From: Pseudomonadota bacterium
GTDB taxonomy: Bacteria > Pseudomonadota > Gammaproteobacteria > Legionellales > Legionellaceae
Length of the DNA: 39,862 nt
Reading direction: 5' to 3'
NCBI GenBank assembly: GCA_021848965.1
Contig: JAJZTL010000007.1
Span: 1 to 39,862, forward strand
In this document: positions 24,719-34,137 of the stretch, piece after piece
How the letters are laid out: the number at the start of each line of letters is the position of its first letter
How positions within the stretch are numbered: the stretch's first letter is position 1
Notes under the pieces: model-generated
The model's input: only the letters and a program-made list of their open reading frames with translations
The model's database searches: none
Told to the model about the DNA's origin: nothing
Translations under genes and position numbers: made by a program

Positions 24719-27558
24719 TATTTTGCTCCTCTTAAAATTTCTTGAATCATTTCTTTCAGTTTTACTAATCCTGCCTTAACATTATTGTCTAAGTGTAGGC
24801 GTAAAATACGTCTCTCTCTTTTCACTAATTCCTCAAAATCAGCCTCGGCCTGTGCATTGATAACAAAACCGAAGGTATAATGATGATTTGGAACAGGAAG
24901 ATCGGCATCTCCATTGTGTGAAGCCGTCAACTGAATAAATACTCCTGTATTTGGGCCACCCTTGTAAGCTTGTCCAGTTGAGTGAAGGAAACGTGGGCCA
25001 AAACCTAAACAAGTTGCCACTTTTTTTCCATCACGAATTAACGTTCGTATTTCTTGTAAAATCTGATGATGCTCATCTGACATTTCAATAAATGCCGCTA
25101 TGTCTACGTAATCATCTGGTTTTATTAGAGACAATAAAGAGCGTACACAATCGATGACGCTATCACTTTTCTCTACAACAGGAGAAAACGCCATTAAGCC
25201 ATGATCACTGCACAACGCAGATTGCTGTGGGGTTGAGCCATCTTTATCAAACTGCTGTGCTAACTGTAATGCACGTACTTTCGCTGATTCCACATCCGGT
25301 TGATTAAAAGCATTAATACCAATTACACTTCCAGCAACAGCGGTTGCAATTTCCCATTGAAATAATTGTTCAGCTAGCCGCGATTTGTCAGCAAGATGGA
25401 GATGCACAACAACATGGCCAGCTTTCTCTAGTTTCTCAATAGCCAAATCTTGTTGCTTATCTGGTGCAGAATCAAGACGAATATACGCAAACACACGATC
25501 TTTACCATAAAAAGTTGGGTCAGCTAATGGTTCATTATCAACAGGTATTAAACCTTTTCCTACCTTTCCGGTAGATTCAGCTAACAATTGTTCCAACCAT
25601 GCTCCTAACGCTAAAATTTCTGGAGAAGCGACTAACGTTACTTTATTTTTGCCTTGATTAGCACATACACCCAAAATTATGCCTAGCATAACCCCTGGAT
25701 TATCTTCTACATTGCTATGCATACAAGCTTGCATCATCGCTTCGGCATGTTGTAAAAAATCTTTAAGATCAATACCCATGAGGCCACCAGGCACCATACC
25801 AAAATTTGAGAGAGCCGAATAACGTCCACCAATAGATGGTACCCCTAAAAATGTAGCTCTAAAATTTTGTTCGACAGCTAATGCGCTGAGTTTGGTATTG
25901 GGATCGGTAATAGCAATAAAACGATCGCCAACATTACCACGTCCAAGTACAGCTTTTAAGCGTTGGCTAAAATACTGTTCAAAAATATTGGGTTCTAATG
26001 TAGAACCAGACTTACTTGAAACAATAAATACCGATTTGCTCAAGTCCAATTGCGCTTCTAAGTGTTTTATTTGTGATGGATCCGTCGAATCTAAAACATG
26101 CAATTGCGGAAACCCAAGTGCTTTAGGGAAAATAGACGCGAGCATTGCTGGGCATAAACTGGATCCTCCCATACCAAGCACAACAACATGCTTAATTCCC
26201 TCGCCTTGCAGCTCATTAGCCAAAGCACTAATTTGTGCCACTTGTTCTTGTTCAGAATCAGCGACATGTAACCATCCAGCCCAATGGTTTTCATCTGTAT
26301 GCGTCCATAATGCGCTATCAGCTGACCACAAACGACCCACATTTTGCTCTTTTTGCCATTGAGCTATCTCTTGTGTAATAGCCGTTTGATTCTCTGGCGC
26401 ACTATACTTGATAGCAAATTTTGATGTTAAATTTGCTGTCGCATCATATGCTTTTTTCTTTTCAGCCACAGCATTTAATAATTCCTGAAAAGCTTCTTTA
26501 AATGAAGTAATACCTTCATCGAGCAGCGCTTTAGTCGCAGCATCTAATGAAATACCATAACGTTCTAATACTTGTAAATCAGTATAAGCTTCTACTAATC
26601 CTTGCTCAATTTTTCCTGATGAAACTTTACCATGATCACGAAAAGCATTCATCGTTTGAGGCGGAATAGTATTAACAGTTTCAGCGCCAATTAATGACTC
26701 CACATATAAAACATCTGAATAAGCAGAATCTTTTGTGCTAGTACTCGCCCACAACAAACGCTGTGGTTGTGCCCCTTGCGCTGCTAATGCTTTGTAGCGA
26801 GGTGTTTCTTTCATGGCTTTAAAACGTTGGTATGCCATTTTAGCATTAGCAATAGCAATGGTACCTTTAACAGCTATGAGTTCAGATGTTTTATTTTTTA
26901 CTGCATCAATTTGAGTATTAATTAAAGCATCTATACGACTCACAAAAAAACTTGCAACACTGGCAATGTGATCAATCGGTTTTTTAGCTTGTAATCGTCT
27001 TTCGAGCCCTTCCATATAAGCATCGGCAACTCGTTGATAAGCATCAATTGAGAATAACAAAGTAACATTAACATTAATGCCTTCAGAAATTAATTCTCGA
27101 ATAGCCACTGCACCTTCTACCGTTCCAGGAACTTTAACGAGTAAGTTAGGACGATCAACTGCTTGCCATAATCTTCTTGCTTCGGTAATGGTTCCTTGCG
27201 TATCGTGTGCTAATTCAGGAGAAACTTCCATGCTCACATAACCATCAATTTTATTCGTCTTATCATAGATGGGGCGTAAAATATCCGCAGCAGATTGAAT
27301 ATCACGAATAGCTAACTGTTCGTAAATTGATTTAATTGATAGATCTGCATTTTTAAAAAGCAGCAACATATTTTCATCATAATCTGTGCTCGCTGCAATA
27401 GCATTTTTAAAAATAGAAGGATTTGACGTAACGCCGGTGATGCCATCTTCCGAAACTAATTTTGCTAAATCGCCACTTTCAATAAGATTACGGCGAATAA
27501 AATCTAGCCAAACAGATTGATGACAGTGCCCTAGAGCCTTTAATCGACTTGTTTTCAT
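24718..27558 (-). CDS. tal-pgi: transaldolase / glucose-6-phosphate isomerase fusion
   Basis: This is one 946-residue polypeptide with two pathway steps. Residues 1 to about 360 are a transaldolase of the long bacterial type: [20 protein letters not shown] (28-47), YVSMEVSP (107-114) and the Schiff-base Lys142 in LLVKVPGT. From about 385 to the end is a phosphoglucose isomerase: [12 protein letters not shown], the sugar-phosphate loop [11 protein letters not shown] near 515, [11 protein letters not shown], and a C-terminal [12 protein letters not shown] segment. The fusion is known in several bacterial groups. It links sedoheptulose-7-phosphate/fructose-6-phosphate exchange directly to glucose-6-phosphate, returning carbon to Zwf. 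A strong AAGGGGA ribosome site precedes ATG 27558, 22 bases after tkt. No frameshift is seen between the domains. Confidence 0.95.
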   Translation of the reverse strand: MKTSRLKALGHCHQSVWLDFIRRNLIESGDLAKLVSEDGITGVTSNPSIFKNAIAASTDYDENMLLLFKNADLSIKSIYEQLAIRDIQSAADILRPIYDKTNKIDGYVSMEVSPELAHDTQGTITEARRLWQAVDRPNLLVKVPGTVEGAVAIRELISEGINVNVTLLFSIDAYQRVADAYMEGLERRLQAKKPIDHIASVASFFVSRIDALINTQIDAVKNKTSELIAVKGTIAIANAKMAYQRFKAMKETPRYKALAAQGAQPQRLLWASTSTKDSAYSDVLYVESLIGAETVNTIPPQTMNAFRDHGKVSSGKIEQGLVEAYTDLQVLERYGISLDAATKALLDEGITSFKEAFQELLNAVAEKKKAYDATANLTSKFAIKYSAPENQTAITQEIAQWQKEQNVGRLWSADSALWTHTDENHWAGWLHVADSEQEQVAQISALANELQGEGIKHVVVLGMGGSSLCPAMLASIFPKALGFPQLHVLDSTDPSQIKHLEAQLDLSKSVFIVSSKSGSTLEPNIFEQYFSQRLKAVLGRGNVGDRFIAITDPNTKLSALAVEQNFRATFLGVPSIGGRYSALSNFGMVPGGLMGIDLKDFLQHAEAMMQACMHSNVEDNPGVMLGIILGVCANQGKNKVTLVASPEILALGAWLEQLLAESTGKVGKGLIPVDNEPLADPTFYGKDRVFAYIRLDSAPDKQQDLAIEKLEKAGHVVVHLHLADKSRLAEQLFQWEIATAVAGSVIGINAFNQPDVESAKVRALQLAQQFDKDGSTPQQSALCSDHGLMAFSPVVEKSDSVIDCVRSLLSLIKPDDYVDIAAFIEMSDEHHQILQEIRTLIRDGKKVATCLGFGPRFLHSTGQAYKGGPNTGVFIQLTASHNGDADLPVPNHHYTFGFVINAQAEADFEELVKRERRILRLHLDNNVKAGLVKLKEMIQEILRGAK

Positions 27559-27580
27559 ACTTTCCCCTTATTAATAATTC

Positions 27581-29653
27581 TTAATTAAATTTTTTAATCT
27601 GCTTTTTGGCTTCAGTAACAATATTTTCAGGTACAAAACCAAATAATTTCTGAACATCTTTCATCGGTGCAGAATGACCAAATGTATGCATGCCTATTGA
27701 GCTTCCCTCTGAACCAACATAACGCTCCCAGCCAATAACACTTGCCGCTTCAACCGAAACACGTGCTTTTATCTCTGGCGGTAACACACTGTCTTTATAG
27801 GCTTGTGTTTGCTTTTCAAATAATTCTAATGAGGGCATACTCACCACACGGGCGGCAATTCCTTCTTTTTTTAATTGCTCGTAAGCATTTAAGCAAAGTG
27901 AAACCTCACTTCCTGTTGCTAATAATATTACCTGTGGTTTTTTATCGGCACTATCCGCTAAAACGTAAGCCCCTTGAGCTACTCCAGCAGCCGAACCATA
28001 CTGTGTTCGATCAATTGTTGGCAATGCTTGACGTGTTAATATCAATGCACAAGGCTGTCGTTTAAATTTTAATAGAGTTCGCCAGGCTTCTACTACTTCA
28101 TTCGCATCGGCAGGTCGCATAACGATAAAATTAGGAATTGCGCGCAACGCAAGCAACTGCTCAACAGGTTGATGGGTAGGACCATCTTCACCCACATCAA
28201 TAGAATCATGCGTAAGAATATAAATAACCGGTATTTCCATTAATGCTGATAGACGCATTGATGGCCGTGCATAGTCACTAAAAATTAAAAAAGTCGATGC
28301 AAATACGCGTATTTTGCTCAATGCTAAGCCATTACAAATGGCCGCCATGCCATGTTCACGCAGACCAAAATGCATATTACGGCCAAAAGGATTTGTCGTT
28401 GTTAAATCACCTGCCCCAGAAAAATCTAGCAATGTTTTGGTTGAAGGCGATAAATCCGCCGATCCGCCATTAAGCCAAGGAATTTCTTTTGCTAAAATGT
28501 TTTGTACAACGTGTGAAGCATCTCTGCCCGCAACACCCTTAGCATCAGCAGGAAAAACAGGTAAATGCTGATCACAATTATCTGGAATTTCACGTTGTTG
28601 CATTTGATGCAGCATCTTAGCCAATTCAGGATATTCTTTTTCATACGCTGCAAATAACTCTTCCCATTTCGTCGTTAATGCACGACCACGAGCACCTAAT
28701 CCTTCTTTAAAATGTTGAATGACTCCATCCGGCACTAAAAAGTGCTCATCTTCTGGCCAACCATAAAAACGTTTGACTAAACGGATTTCATCTTCACCTA
28801 AGGCTTCACCATGCGCAGCAGCTGTATCCTGTTTGTCAGGAGAACCATAGCCAATATGAGTATCTAAAATAATTAATGTAGGACGTTTATCTTCTTTTTG
28901 TGCTGCTTGATAAGCTTGTTTTAACTCAGTTAAATCATTGACATCCGCCACATGCAGCACATGCCATCCATAAGCCTTAAAGCGTTCTGCAACATTTTCT
29001 GTAAAAGTAATATCCGTAGAACCTTCAATCGTGATATGATTGTTGTCATAAATCCAGCATAAATTGGATAGTTTTAAATGGCCTGCCATTGAAGCAGCTT
29101 CAGAACCAACGCCTTCCATTAAACAACCATCACCACAAAATGCATAAACGTTATAATTAAATAGTTCAAAACCAGGACGGTTAAAAAAAGCTTGTTGCCA
29201 ACGGCTTGCAATGGCCATTCCCACACTGTTAGCAATACCTTGACCTAAAGGTCCTGTAGTTGTTTCTATTCCTGAAGTCCAACGATATTCAGGATGTCCA
29301 GGACAACGGCTATCAAGTTGGCGAAAATTCTTAATATCTTCTAACGGAACGGTCAGTTGATCTAAAACTTTATAGTCATCTGTAACTCTCTGAACTTGAC
29401 CTAGATGCAAGAGAGAATAAAGCAACATCGATGCATGACCATTGGACAGCACGAAGCGATCTCGATTGGGCCAAATAGGATTTTTTGGATCGTAATTCAA
29501 GAAGTTTTGCCATAAATAATACGCTGCAGGAGCTAATGCCATAGGCGTTCCAGGATGGCCAGAGTTGGCCTTCTGCACTGCATCAATAGATAATGTACGA
29601 ATGGTGTTAATAGCAATTTGTTCAATATTGCCAGTAGGTTGTTGTGTACTCAT
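27581..29653 (-). CDS. tkt: transketolase
   Basis: This thiamine-diphosphate enzyme moves two-carbon units between pentose, heptose and hexose phosphates. I start it at ATG 29653 (690 residues): AGGAAA lies 9 bases ahead and the protein begins MSTQQPTGNIEQ, as in the family. The frame is open to a TTG at 29692, inside the preceding gene. Motifs are SGHPGTPM (31-38, His33), NGHASMLLY with His73, GPLGQGI, and the TPP site GDGCLMEGVGSEAAS (174-188) to DNNH with Asp175 and Asn205. GLREHGM carries the catalytic Glu near 425, and DSIDVGEDGPTHQP is the transketolase signature. It is second in the operon, two bases after the HAD phosphatase stop. Confidence 0.96.
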   Translation of the reverse strand: MSTQQPTGNIEQIAINTIRTLSIDAVQKANSGHPGTPMALAPAAYYLWQNFLNYDPKNPIWPNRDRFVLSNGHASMLLYSLLHLGQVQRVTDDYKVLDQLTVPLEDIKNFRQLDSRCPGHPEYRWTSGIETTTGPLGQGIANSVGMAIASRWQQAFFNRPGFELFNYNVYAFCGDGCLMEGVGSEAASMAGHLKLSNLCWIYDNNHITIEGSTDITFTENVAERFKAYGWHVLHVADVNDLTELKQAYQAAQKEDKRPTLIILDTHIGYGSPDKQDTAAAHGEALGEDEIRLVKRFYGWPEDEHFLVPDGVIQHFKEGLGARGRALTTKWEELFAAYEKEYPELAKMLHQMQQREIPDNCDQHLPVFPADAKGVAGRDASHVVQNILAKEIPWLNGGSADLSPSTKTLLDFSGAGDLTTTNPFGRNMHFGLREHGMAAICNGLALSKIRVFASTFLIFSDYARPSMRLSALMEIPVIYILTHDSIDVGEDGPTHQPVEQLLALRAIPNFIVMRPADANEVVEAWRTLLKFKRQPCALILTRQALPTIDRTQYGSAAGVAQGAYVLADSADKKPQVILLATGSEVSLCLNAYEQLKKEGIAARVVSMPSLELFEKQTQAYKDSVLPPEIKARVSVEAASVIGWERYVGSEGSSIGMHTFGHSAPMKDVQKLFGFVPENIVTEAKKQIKKFN

Positions 29654-29655
29654 TA

Positions 29656-30204
29656 TTATTCGTTTCCTTTTGCTTCTAAGGTTAATAACCAATCAACGGC
29701 TTCTTTAAGAGAATTAGCGGTAAAATCTGCTGGGGGATTAGGATCGGGTTCATTATAATGACGATTAATCCATATGGTCTTCTTACAACCTGCATTTTTT
29801 CCCGCCCCGACATCACGAAAGCGATCTCCAATCATATAACTTTGTTTGACATCAACATCGTATTTTTCAGCACCTTCAAGAATAAGACCAGGATTAGGTT
29901 TATAACAGGGGGCACTTGTATCAGGGGACAGGCACATAAAAACATCATCGAGTGGCAATTCTTGACGTAATTTGGCTACAATCGCATCAACATTGGCTTG
30001 CGTCATTAACCCTCGAGCCACATCAGGTTTATTGGTTACACATAACAAAAGAAATCCCTCTTTTTTCAAACGATCCAACGCAGGCTTGACTTCCGCAGGA
30101 ATCTCTAATTCAGCCACTGTGGTTGGAGCATAAGCTTTCCCATCACGGACAATGGCAGCATTAATAACACCGTCGGAATCAACAAATACAGCTTTTCTTT
30201 TCAT
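29656..30204 (-). CDS. HAD-IIIA phosphatase, GmhB-like with altered zinc site
   Basis: This 182-residue cytoplasmic phosphatase resembles GmhB, the heptose-1,7-bisphosphate 7-phosphatase of LPS heptose synthesis. HAD motif I is DSDGVIN (Asp9, Asp11) where GmhB has DRDGVIN. Motif II is CVTNKPDVARG (Thr57-Asn58), Lys102 is in CYKPNPG, and motif IV is IGDRFRDVGAG (Asp127, Asp131). The CxH..CxC zinc loop of classic GmhB is not preserved: here Cys91 and Cys100 flank SPDTSAP without the histidine pair. It leads a pentose-phosphate operon and contains no LPS gene neighbour, so it may act on a sugar bisphosphate or another phosphosugar instead. A strong promoter and GGAG six bases before ATG 30204 support this start. 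I leave the symbol open. Confidence 0.8.
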   Translation of the reverse strand: MKRKAVFVDSDGVINAAIVRDGKAYAPTTVAELEIPAEVKPALDRLKKEGFLLLCVTNKPDVARGLMTQANVDAIVAKLRQELPLDDVFMCLSPDTSAPCYKPNPGLILEGAEKYDVDVKQSYMIGDRFRDVGAGKNAGCKKTIWINRHYNEPDPNPPADFTANSLKEAVDWLLTLEAKGNE

Positions 30205-30241
30205 TAAAAGCTCCAGTGAAAATTAACATAATGTAAGACAC

Positions 30242-30269
30242 AGTATATACCCAAATTAAATAGCGTCAA
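30242..30269 (-). promoter_or_regulatory. promoter of the pentose-phosphate operon
   Basis: On the minus strand TTGACG (30264-30269) and TATACT (30242-30247) are 16 bases apart. The predicted start is near 30235, giving a leader of about 31 bases that ends in GGAG and ATG 30204. It should drive the seven genes down to ppgK. Confidence 0.7.
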
Positions 30270-30431
30270 GCATAAATTAGTAAAATCACATTTTTGTTAT
30301 AAAGCTGGAAAAAACTGCTCAAAACCGACAAGCCACAAATATTTTTATTCAAAAAATATATTTAAAAAAAGAGAGAATGGTAGTATTATTTGTTTCGCTG
30401 TAGACTTTGTTATTAGTTTTCCGCCTAAAAC

Positions 30432-30459
30432 TTAATCAAAAATTAATCAACAATACACT
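30432..30459 (+). promoter_or_regulatory. weak galU promoter candidate with tandem repeats
   Basis: TTAATC (30432-30437) and TACACT (30454-30459) are 16 bases apart. TTAATCAA occurs twice in the same orientation, at 30432-30439 and 30443-30450, spaced 11 bases or about one helical turn. A tandem regulator site is possible. TGGAA at 30499-30503 is the ribosome site before ATG 30508. Confidence 0.35.
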
Positions 30460-30507
30460 GCACTGAGTACAAAACTTAAATAATAAATCGAATCTTTTTG
30501 GAATCAA

Positions 30508-31389
30508 ATGAATTTTTCTGTAAAAAAAGCTGTATTTCCTGTTGCTGGAATGGGAATTCGATTTTTACCTGCTACCATAGCTAGTCCAAAAGAAATGCTG
30601 CCTATTGTTGACAAACCTTTAATTCAATATGCTGTTGAAGAGGCTATAAAAGCAGGTTTAACCGAAATAATTTTTGTTACCAATAGCCGAAAACATGAGA
30701 TTGAAAGTCATTTTGACAGTCATTACGAATTAGAAAAAAAGCTATTAGAACAAGGCAAAAAAGAGCAATATGATATGTTGCAATCCATTGTTCCTCCCAA
30801 TATTCATTTTTCTTATGTGCATCAGCGAGAGACTTTGGGGCTAGGACACGCAATATTATGTGCAAAGCATATTGTTGGAAATGAACCCTTTGCTGTCTTA
30901 TTAGCTGATGATCTTATTGACGATACAACATCTCCTTGCTTATCCGAAATAGTTCAACAATATGAGCAAACAGGACATTCTTATGTTGCAGTCCAAACTG
31001 TTCCTGACCAAGATGTAAATAAATACGGGATTGTTGATGTTGTAAATACTGAAAATCAGAAGAATCGTATAAAAGCTATCATAGAAAAGCCCTCTTTAGA
31101 CGAAGCATTTTCAAACTTTGCGGCTATTGGACGCTATATTTTTACCTCTGAAATATTTGATTGTTTAGAGAAAACAAGTCCACGCTGTAATAATGAAATA
31201 CAATTGACAGATGCGATTGCTAAACTCATTCATCTGCAACCAGTTGAAGCCTTTTTTTTCAATGGACAACGTTATGATTGCGGCTCTAAATTAGGATATA
31301 TGAAGGCAAATGTAGAGTTTGCCTTGAGACATGCCGAAATAGGCCCAGCTTTCCATGAAGAGATGCGGTTATGGATCTCTAAAATTTGA
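30508..31389 (+). CDS. galU: UTP-glucose-1-phosphate uridylyltransferase
   Basis: It makes UDP-glucose from UTP and glucose-1-phosphate. The 293 residues align with Escherichia coli GalU along their length: PKEMLPIVDKPLIQYAVEEA (from residue 27), TEIIFVTN, GLGHAILCAK, FAVLLADDLID, IIEKPSLDEA, GRYIFTSEIF, NEIQLTDAI and GQRYDCGSKLGYMKA. Two usually invariant positions in the nucleotide-binding loop differ: the GxGTR threonine is Ile17 (GMGIRFLP) and the ATKA lysine is Ile24 (PATIASPKE). Arg18 and Lys28 are kept. Activity or nucleotide preference may therefore be changed. It is first in a unit leading to the GH57, GH15 and GT4 genes, so UDP-glucose for alpha-glucan synthesis is the likely purpose. 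Confidence 0.92.
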   Translation: MNFSVKKAVFPVAGMGIRFLPATIASPKEMLPIVDKPLIQYAVEEAIKAGLTEIIFVTNSRKHEIESHFDSHYELEKKLLEQGKKEQYDMLQSIVPPNIHFSYVHQRETLGLGHAILCAKHIVGNEPFAVLLADDLIDDTTSPCLSEIVQQYEQTGHSYVAVQTVPDQDVNKYGIVDVVNTENQKNRIKAIIEKPSLDEAFSNFAAIGRYIFTSEIFDCLEKTSPRCNNEIQLTDAIAKLIHLQPVEAFFFNGQRYDCGSKLGYMKANVEFALRHAEIGPAFHEEMRLWISKI

Positions 31390-31391
31390 AG

Positions 31392-31421
31392 TTGGAATAA
31401 ATAACAAATCTACGATACAAT
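31392..31421 (+). promoter_or_regulatory. possible internal promoter before the GH57 gene
   Basis: TTGGAA (31392-31397) and TACAAT (31416-31421) are 18 bases apart in the 66-base gap after galU. The following AAGAGG at 31437-31442 lies 13 bases before ATG 31456, a rather long spacing. Confidence 0.3.
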
Positions 31422-31455
31422 GAATTTAGCTTATACAAGAGGTCTTAAATAATCT

Positions 31456-32631
31456 ATGCCTTCCGTATGTTTTTATTTTCAGGTTCATCAACCCTATCGA
31501 CTTCGTTCTTACCACTATTTTGATATTGGACAGCAACCTTTTTACTATGATGATGAAAAAAACAAAGCTATTTTGCTAAAAGTTGCGCATAAGTGTTATT
31601 TGCCCGCTAATGCCTTAATGTTAAAACTAATTCAGCAAAATCAAGAACGCTTTAAGATAGCATACTCTATCAGCGGGATAGCTATTGAACAATTTAAAAA
31701 ATACTGTCCGGAAGTGCTGGATTCTTTTAAGCGTTTAGTCGATACAGGCTGTGTGGAAATGCTGAATGAAACCTATTACCACAGTTTGAGTTTTTTATTC
31801 TCACCTCAAGAATTTTTGGCACAAATAGAACAGCATCATCAACTCATAAAAAAAGAATTTGGACAAGCAGCAACAAGCTTTCGAAATACTGAGTTAATTT
31901 ATAACAATGATTTAGCTAAATTAATTGAATCTTTGGGATATAAACTTGTTCTAGCAGAAGGCGCGGAAAAAGTTTTGGGTTGGCGCAGCCCTAACTTTAT
32001 TTATCATGCTACTGGAACAAAAGATCTTAAATTGTTATGTCGAAACTATCCTTTATCTGATGATATTGCATTTCGCTTTTCAAATCCTGACTGGATAGAG
32101 TACCCTTTAATGGCCGAAAAATTTTCCTCATGGATACATCAAACAGCAGGCAATGGCGAAATTATTAATCTTTTTATGGATTATGAAACTTTTGGAGAGC
32201 ACCAATGGGAAGATAAAGGCATTTTTTCTTTTCTCGAAGCCTTACCCAGAAATATTTTAGAACACACCGATTTCAAGTTTTCCACCCCAAACGAGGTAAT
32301 ACAATCCTATCCCGTACGTGGTGAGTTAGATATTCATGAGTTATATTCTTGGGCAGACATGGAACGAGATCTGAGTGCATGGAGAGGTAATGAACTACAA
32401 GAGGACGCTTTAAAAAGTGTCTATGAACTAGAAACCCAAGTAAAAGCAACCAATAATTCCGAACTCATTAACACATGGCGTTCGCTATTAACGTCCGATC
32501 ATTTTTATTATATGTGCACAAAATTTTTTGCTGATGGCGATGTACATAAATATTTTAGTCCCTATAATGATCCCTATACCGCTTACATTAATTTCCAAAA
32601 TGTGATAAGAGACTTACGGGGACGTATTTAA
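31456..32631 (+). CDS. GH57 alpha-amylase-type glycoside hydrolase
   Basis: This is a cytoplasmic GH57 enzyme of 391 residues acting on alpha-1,4-glucans. It has no signal peptide. Family motifs in order are VHQPYRL (10-16), GCVEMLNETYYHSL (98-111) and FRNTELIYNND (142-152), with Glu146 as probable nucleophile. The last is FMDYETFGEHQW (240-251), with Asp242 as probable general acid. The single catalytic domain fits the small alpha-amylase subgroup of GH57 rather than the much larger amylopullulanases. It could be hydrolytic or a 4-alpha-glucanotransferase; sequence alone does not decide. It lies between galU and the glucoamylase gene, consistent with storage-glucan turnover. Confidence 0.9.
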   Translation: MPSVCFYFQVHQPYRLRSYHYFDIGQQPFYYDDEKNKAILLKVAHKCYLPANALMLKLIQQNQERFKIAYSISGIAIEQFKKYCPEVLDSFKRLVDTGCVEMLNETYYHSLSFLFSPQEFLAQIEQHHQLIKKEFGQAATSFRNTELIYNNDLAKLIESLGYKLVLAEGAEKVLGWRSPNFIYHATGTKDLKLLCRNYPLSDDIAFRFSNPDWIEYPLMAEKFSSWIHQTAGNGEIINLFMDYETFGEHQWEDKGIFSFLEALPRNILEHTDFKFSTPNEVIQSYPVRGELDIHELYSWADMERDLSAWRGNELQEDALKSVYELETQVKATNNSELINTWRSLLTSDHFYYMCTKFFADGDVHKYFSPYNDPYTAYINFQNVIRDLRGRI

Positions 32632-32670
32632 TAAATAAAGATAACAAACAAAGATAAGTGAGAATTGAAT

Positions 32671-34137
32671 ATGGCTAAACTTACAAACACAATAACAGCA
32701 CCAAAAGCTCCATTTTCTCCGGAAGATGTTGAAGCGGTCATTGACAATATGTTGAAAAACATTGCTACTGCATCACATTCCTTAACACGAGTTGAGAATA
32801 ATGATGTCGTCGTTGCTATGCCAGGGGCAGTAATTGCCGCTCCGGCACTTCCGAACAATGAATTCAGCCAAGCTTATTATTTTTACTGGGTTCGTGATGG
32901 AGCAATCGTTATTAATGCTGTTGCTGATCTTTATGTGAGATGTACTGATAAGAAGAGAAAAGCTTACTATCGCGAAATTTTAATCACTTATTTAGATTTC
33001 GTCGAAAAAGTACAATCACAACCTTGGCTCAATGGCATTGATGTATTAGGAGAACCTAAATTCAATGTGGATGGAACCCTCTGGACAGGGGACTGGGGAC
33101 GACCACAGATAGCGAGCTCTGGTGACCAAGCTATTGCATTAACTAAAATAGCCACCATTTTATTGGATGAGGGCAAAGAGGAAGACATAGCGCTTGTAGA
33201 AAGAATTTATAATCCTAATCCTAAGAGTTTATTAAAGGCAAATTTAGAGTACTGTGCGACTTTATGGTCAGCACCCTCTGTGAACATGTGGGAAGAATTG
33301 AGCGGTAATCATTTTTCAGTTAGGTTCATGCAACGCTCAGCCTTGTTGATAGGTGCTGTTTTAGCAGAACGATTGGGAGACATAAACGCCGCAGCTTACT
33401 ACAGAAATACAGCGCTCCATATTGCTAACATGTTAGAAACACACTGGCATGAGCATTTAGGTTATTATTTTGAAACACCTAAAGCAGAAAACCAGCAAGG
33501 TGGTGGCATTGATATGTCAGTACTAATTTCGATATTTTATGGCCAACTTGAGGGTTCAGATGATGAGTTTGCGGTTACCCAATCACGCGTATTGAGCACC
33601 GCATTTTATGTACGTAGTGTTTTCAAAGATCTTTATCAAATCAATGTCGCACGTCACATCAAAGACAAGCATTGTCGAGCATGGTTAATTGGACGCTATG
33701 AAATTGATATTTATGATGGTAATCGTTCCATTTATGGCAATCCCTGGTTTTTATGTTCAAACTTATTAGCCGCACTGTACTACTCAATTATTAAAGAGTT
33801 ACTGTCTGGTAAAAAAATTCTTGTTAATTTTTTAGTACAACAATTTTTTCATCAAGTAGCTCCAGGAATTGAAGTGCCACTCAATGATACCATTCAATCA
33901 TCAAGCCCTTATTTTTCAGCGTTGATTGAGCACTTATTTCAAGATGCTGATGCCATTTTAGAGATAATAAAAGATCATTGTGTAACTTACGATGATAACA
34001 GCAGAATGCATATGTCAGAGCAAATTGATCGCTTCAGTGGCGCCCAAGCCAGTGCAAGTGACTTATCATGGAGTTATTCCAGCTACATTTCGGCCGTTTT
34101 GGAACGTGAAAAGGCTGTTAATCTGTTAAAAAAATGA
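32671..34137 (+). CDS. GH15 glucoamylase, eukaryote-like
   Basis: It releases glucose from the non-reducing ends of alpha-glucans. I use ATG 32671 (488 residues) rather than TTG 32665; GTGAGAA lies upstream. Motifs are YYFYWVRDGAIV (70-81), TGDWGRPQ with SSGDQAIALTK (from 139), MWEELSG with general acid Glu208, NPWFLCSNLLAALYY, and SEQIDRFSGAQ-ASASDLSWSYSS with general base Glu450. The EQ.D...GAQ.SA.DL.WSY end closely follows fungal glucoamylases, a type also known from Legionella (GamA). Unlike secreted GamA, no signal peptide is visible, so it probably works in the cytoplasm on endogenous glucan. The stop overlaps the GT4 start (ATGA). Confidence 0.93.
   Translation: MAKLTNTITAPKAPFSPEDVEAVIDNMLKNIATASHSLTRVENNDVVVAMPGAVIAAPALPNNEFSQAYYFYWVRDGAIVINAVADLYVRCTDKKRKAYYREILITYLDFVEKVQSQPWLNGIDVLGEPKFNVDGTLWTGDWGRPQIASSGDQAIALTKIATILLDEGKEEDIALVERIYNPNPKSLLKANLEYCATLWSAPSVNMWEELSGNHFSVRFMQRSALLIGAVLAERLGDINAAAYYRNTALHIANMLETHWHEHLGYYFETPKAENQQGGGIDMSVLISIFYGQLEGSDDEFAVTQSRVLSTAFYVRSVFKDLYQINVARHIKDKHCRAWLIGRYEIDIYDGNRSIYGNPWFLCSNLLAALYYSIIKELLSGKKILVNFLVQQFFHQVAPGIEVPLNDTIQSSSPYFSALIEHLFQDADAILEIIKDHCVTYDDNSRMHMSEQIDRFSGAQASASDLSWSYSSYISAVLEREKAVNLLKK

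Larger units (their letters stand above)
30205..30507. other. divergent intergenic region without a gene
   Basis: These 303 bases separate the minus-strand pentose-phosphate operon from the plus-strand glucan operon. They are very AT-rich, with A and T tracts at 30340-30370. I see a strong minus-strand promoter at 30242-30269 and a weaker plus-strand one at 30432-30459 that overlaps a tandem TTAATCAA repeat. No conserved RNA or open frame is evident in 30275-30430. Confidence 0.6.

Noticed and set aside
25892-26362. Antisense 156-codon open frame within tal-pgi
   Set aside because: It lies wholly opposite the conserved isomerase domain, has no ribosome site and shows a shadow-frame composition.
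29654-29692. Longer tkt start at TTG 29692
   Set aside because: ATG 29653 has AGGAAA at good spacing and begins like other transketolases; the extension lies in the preceding gene.
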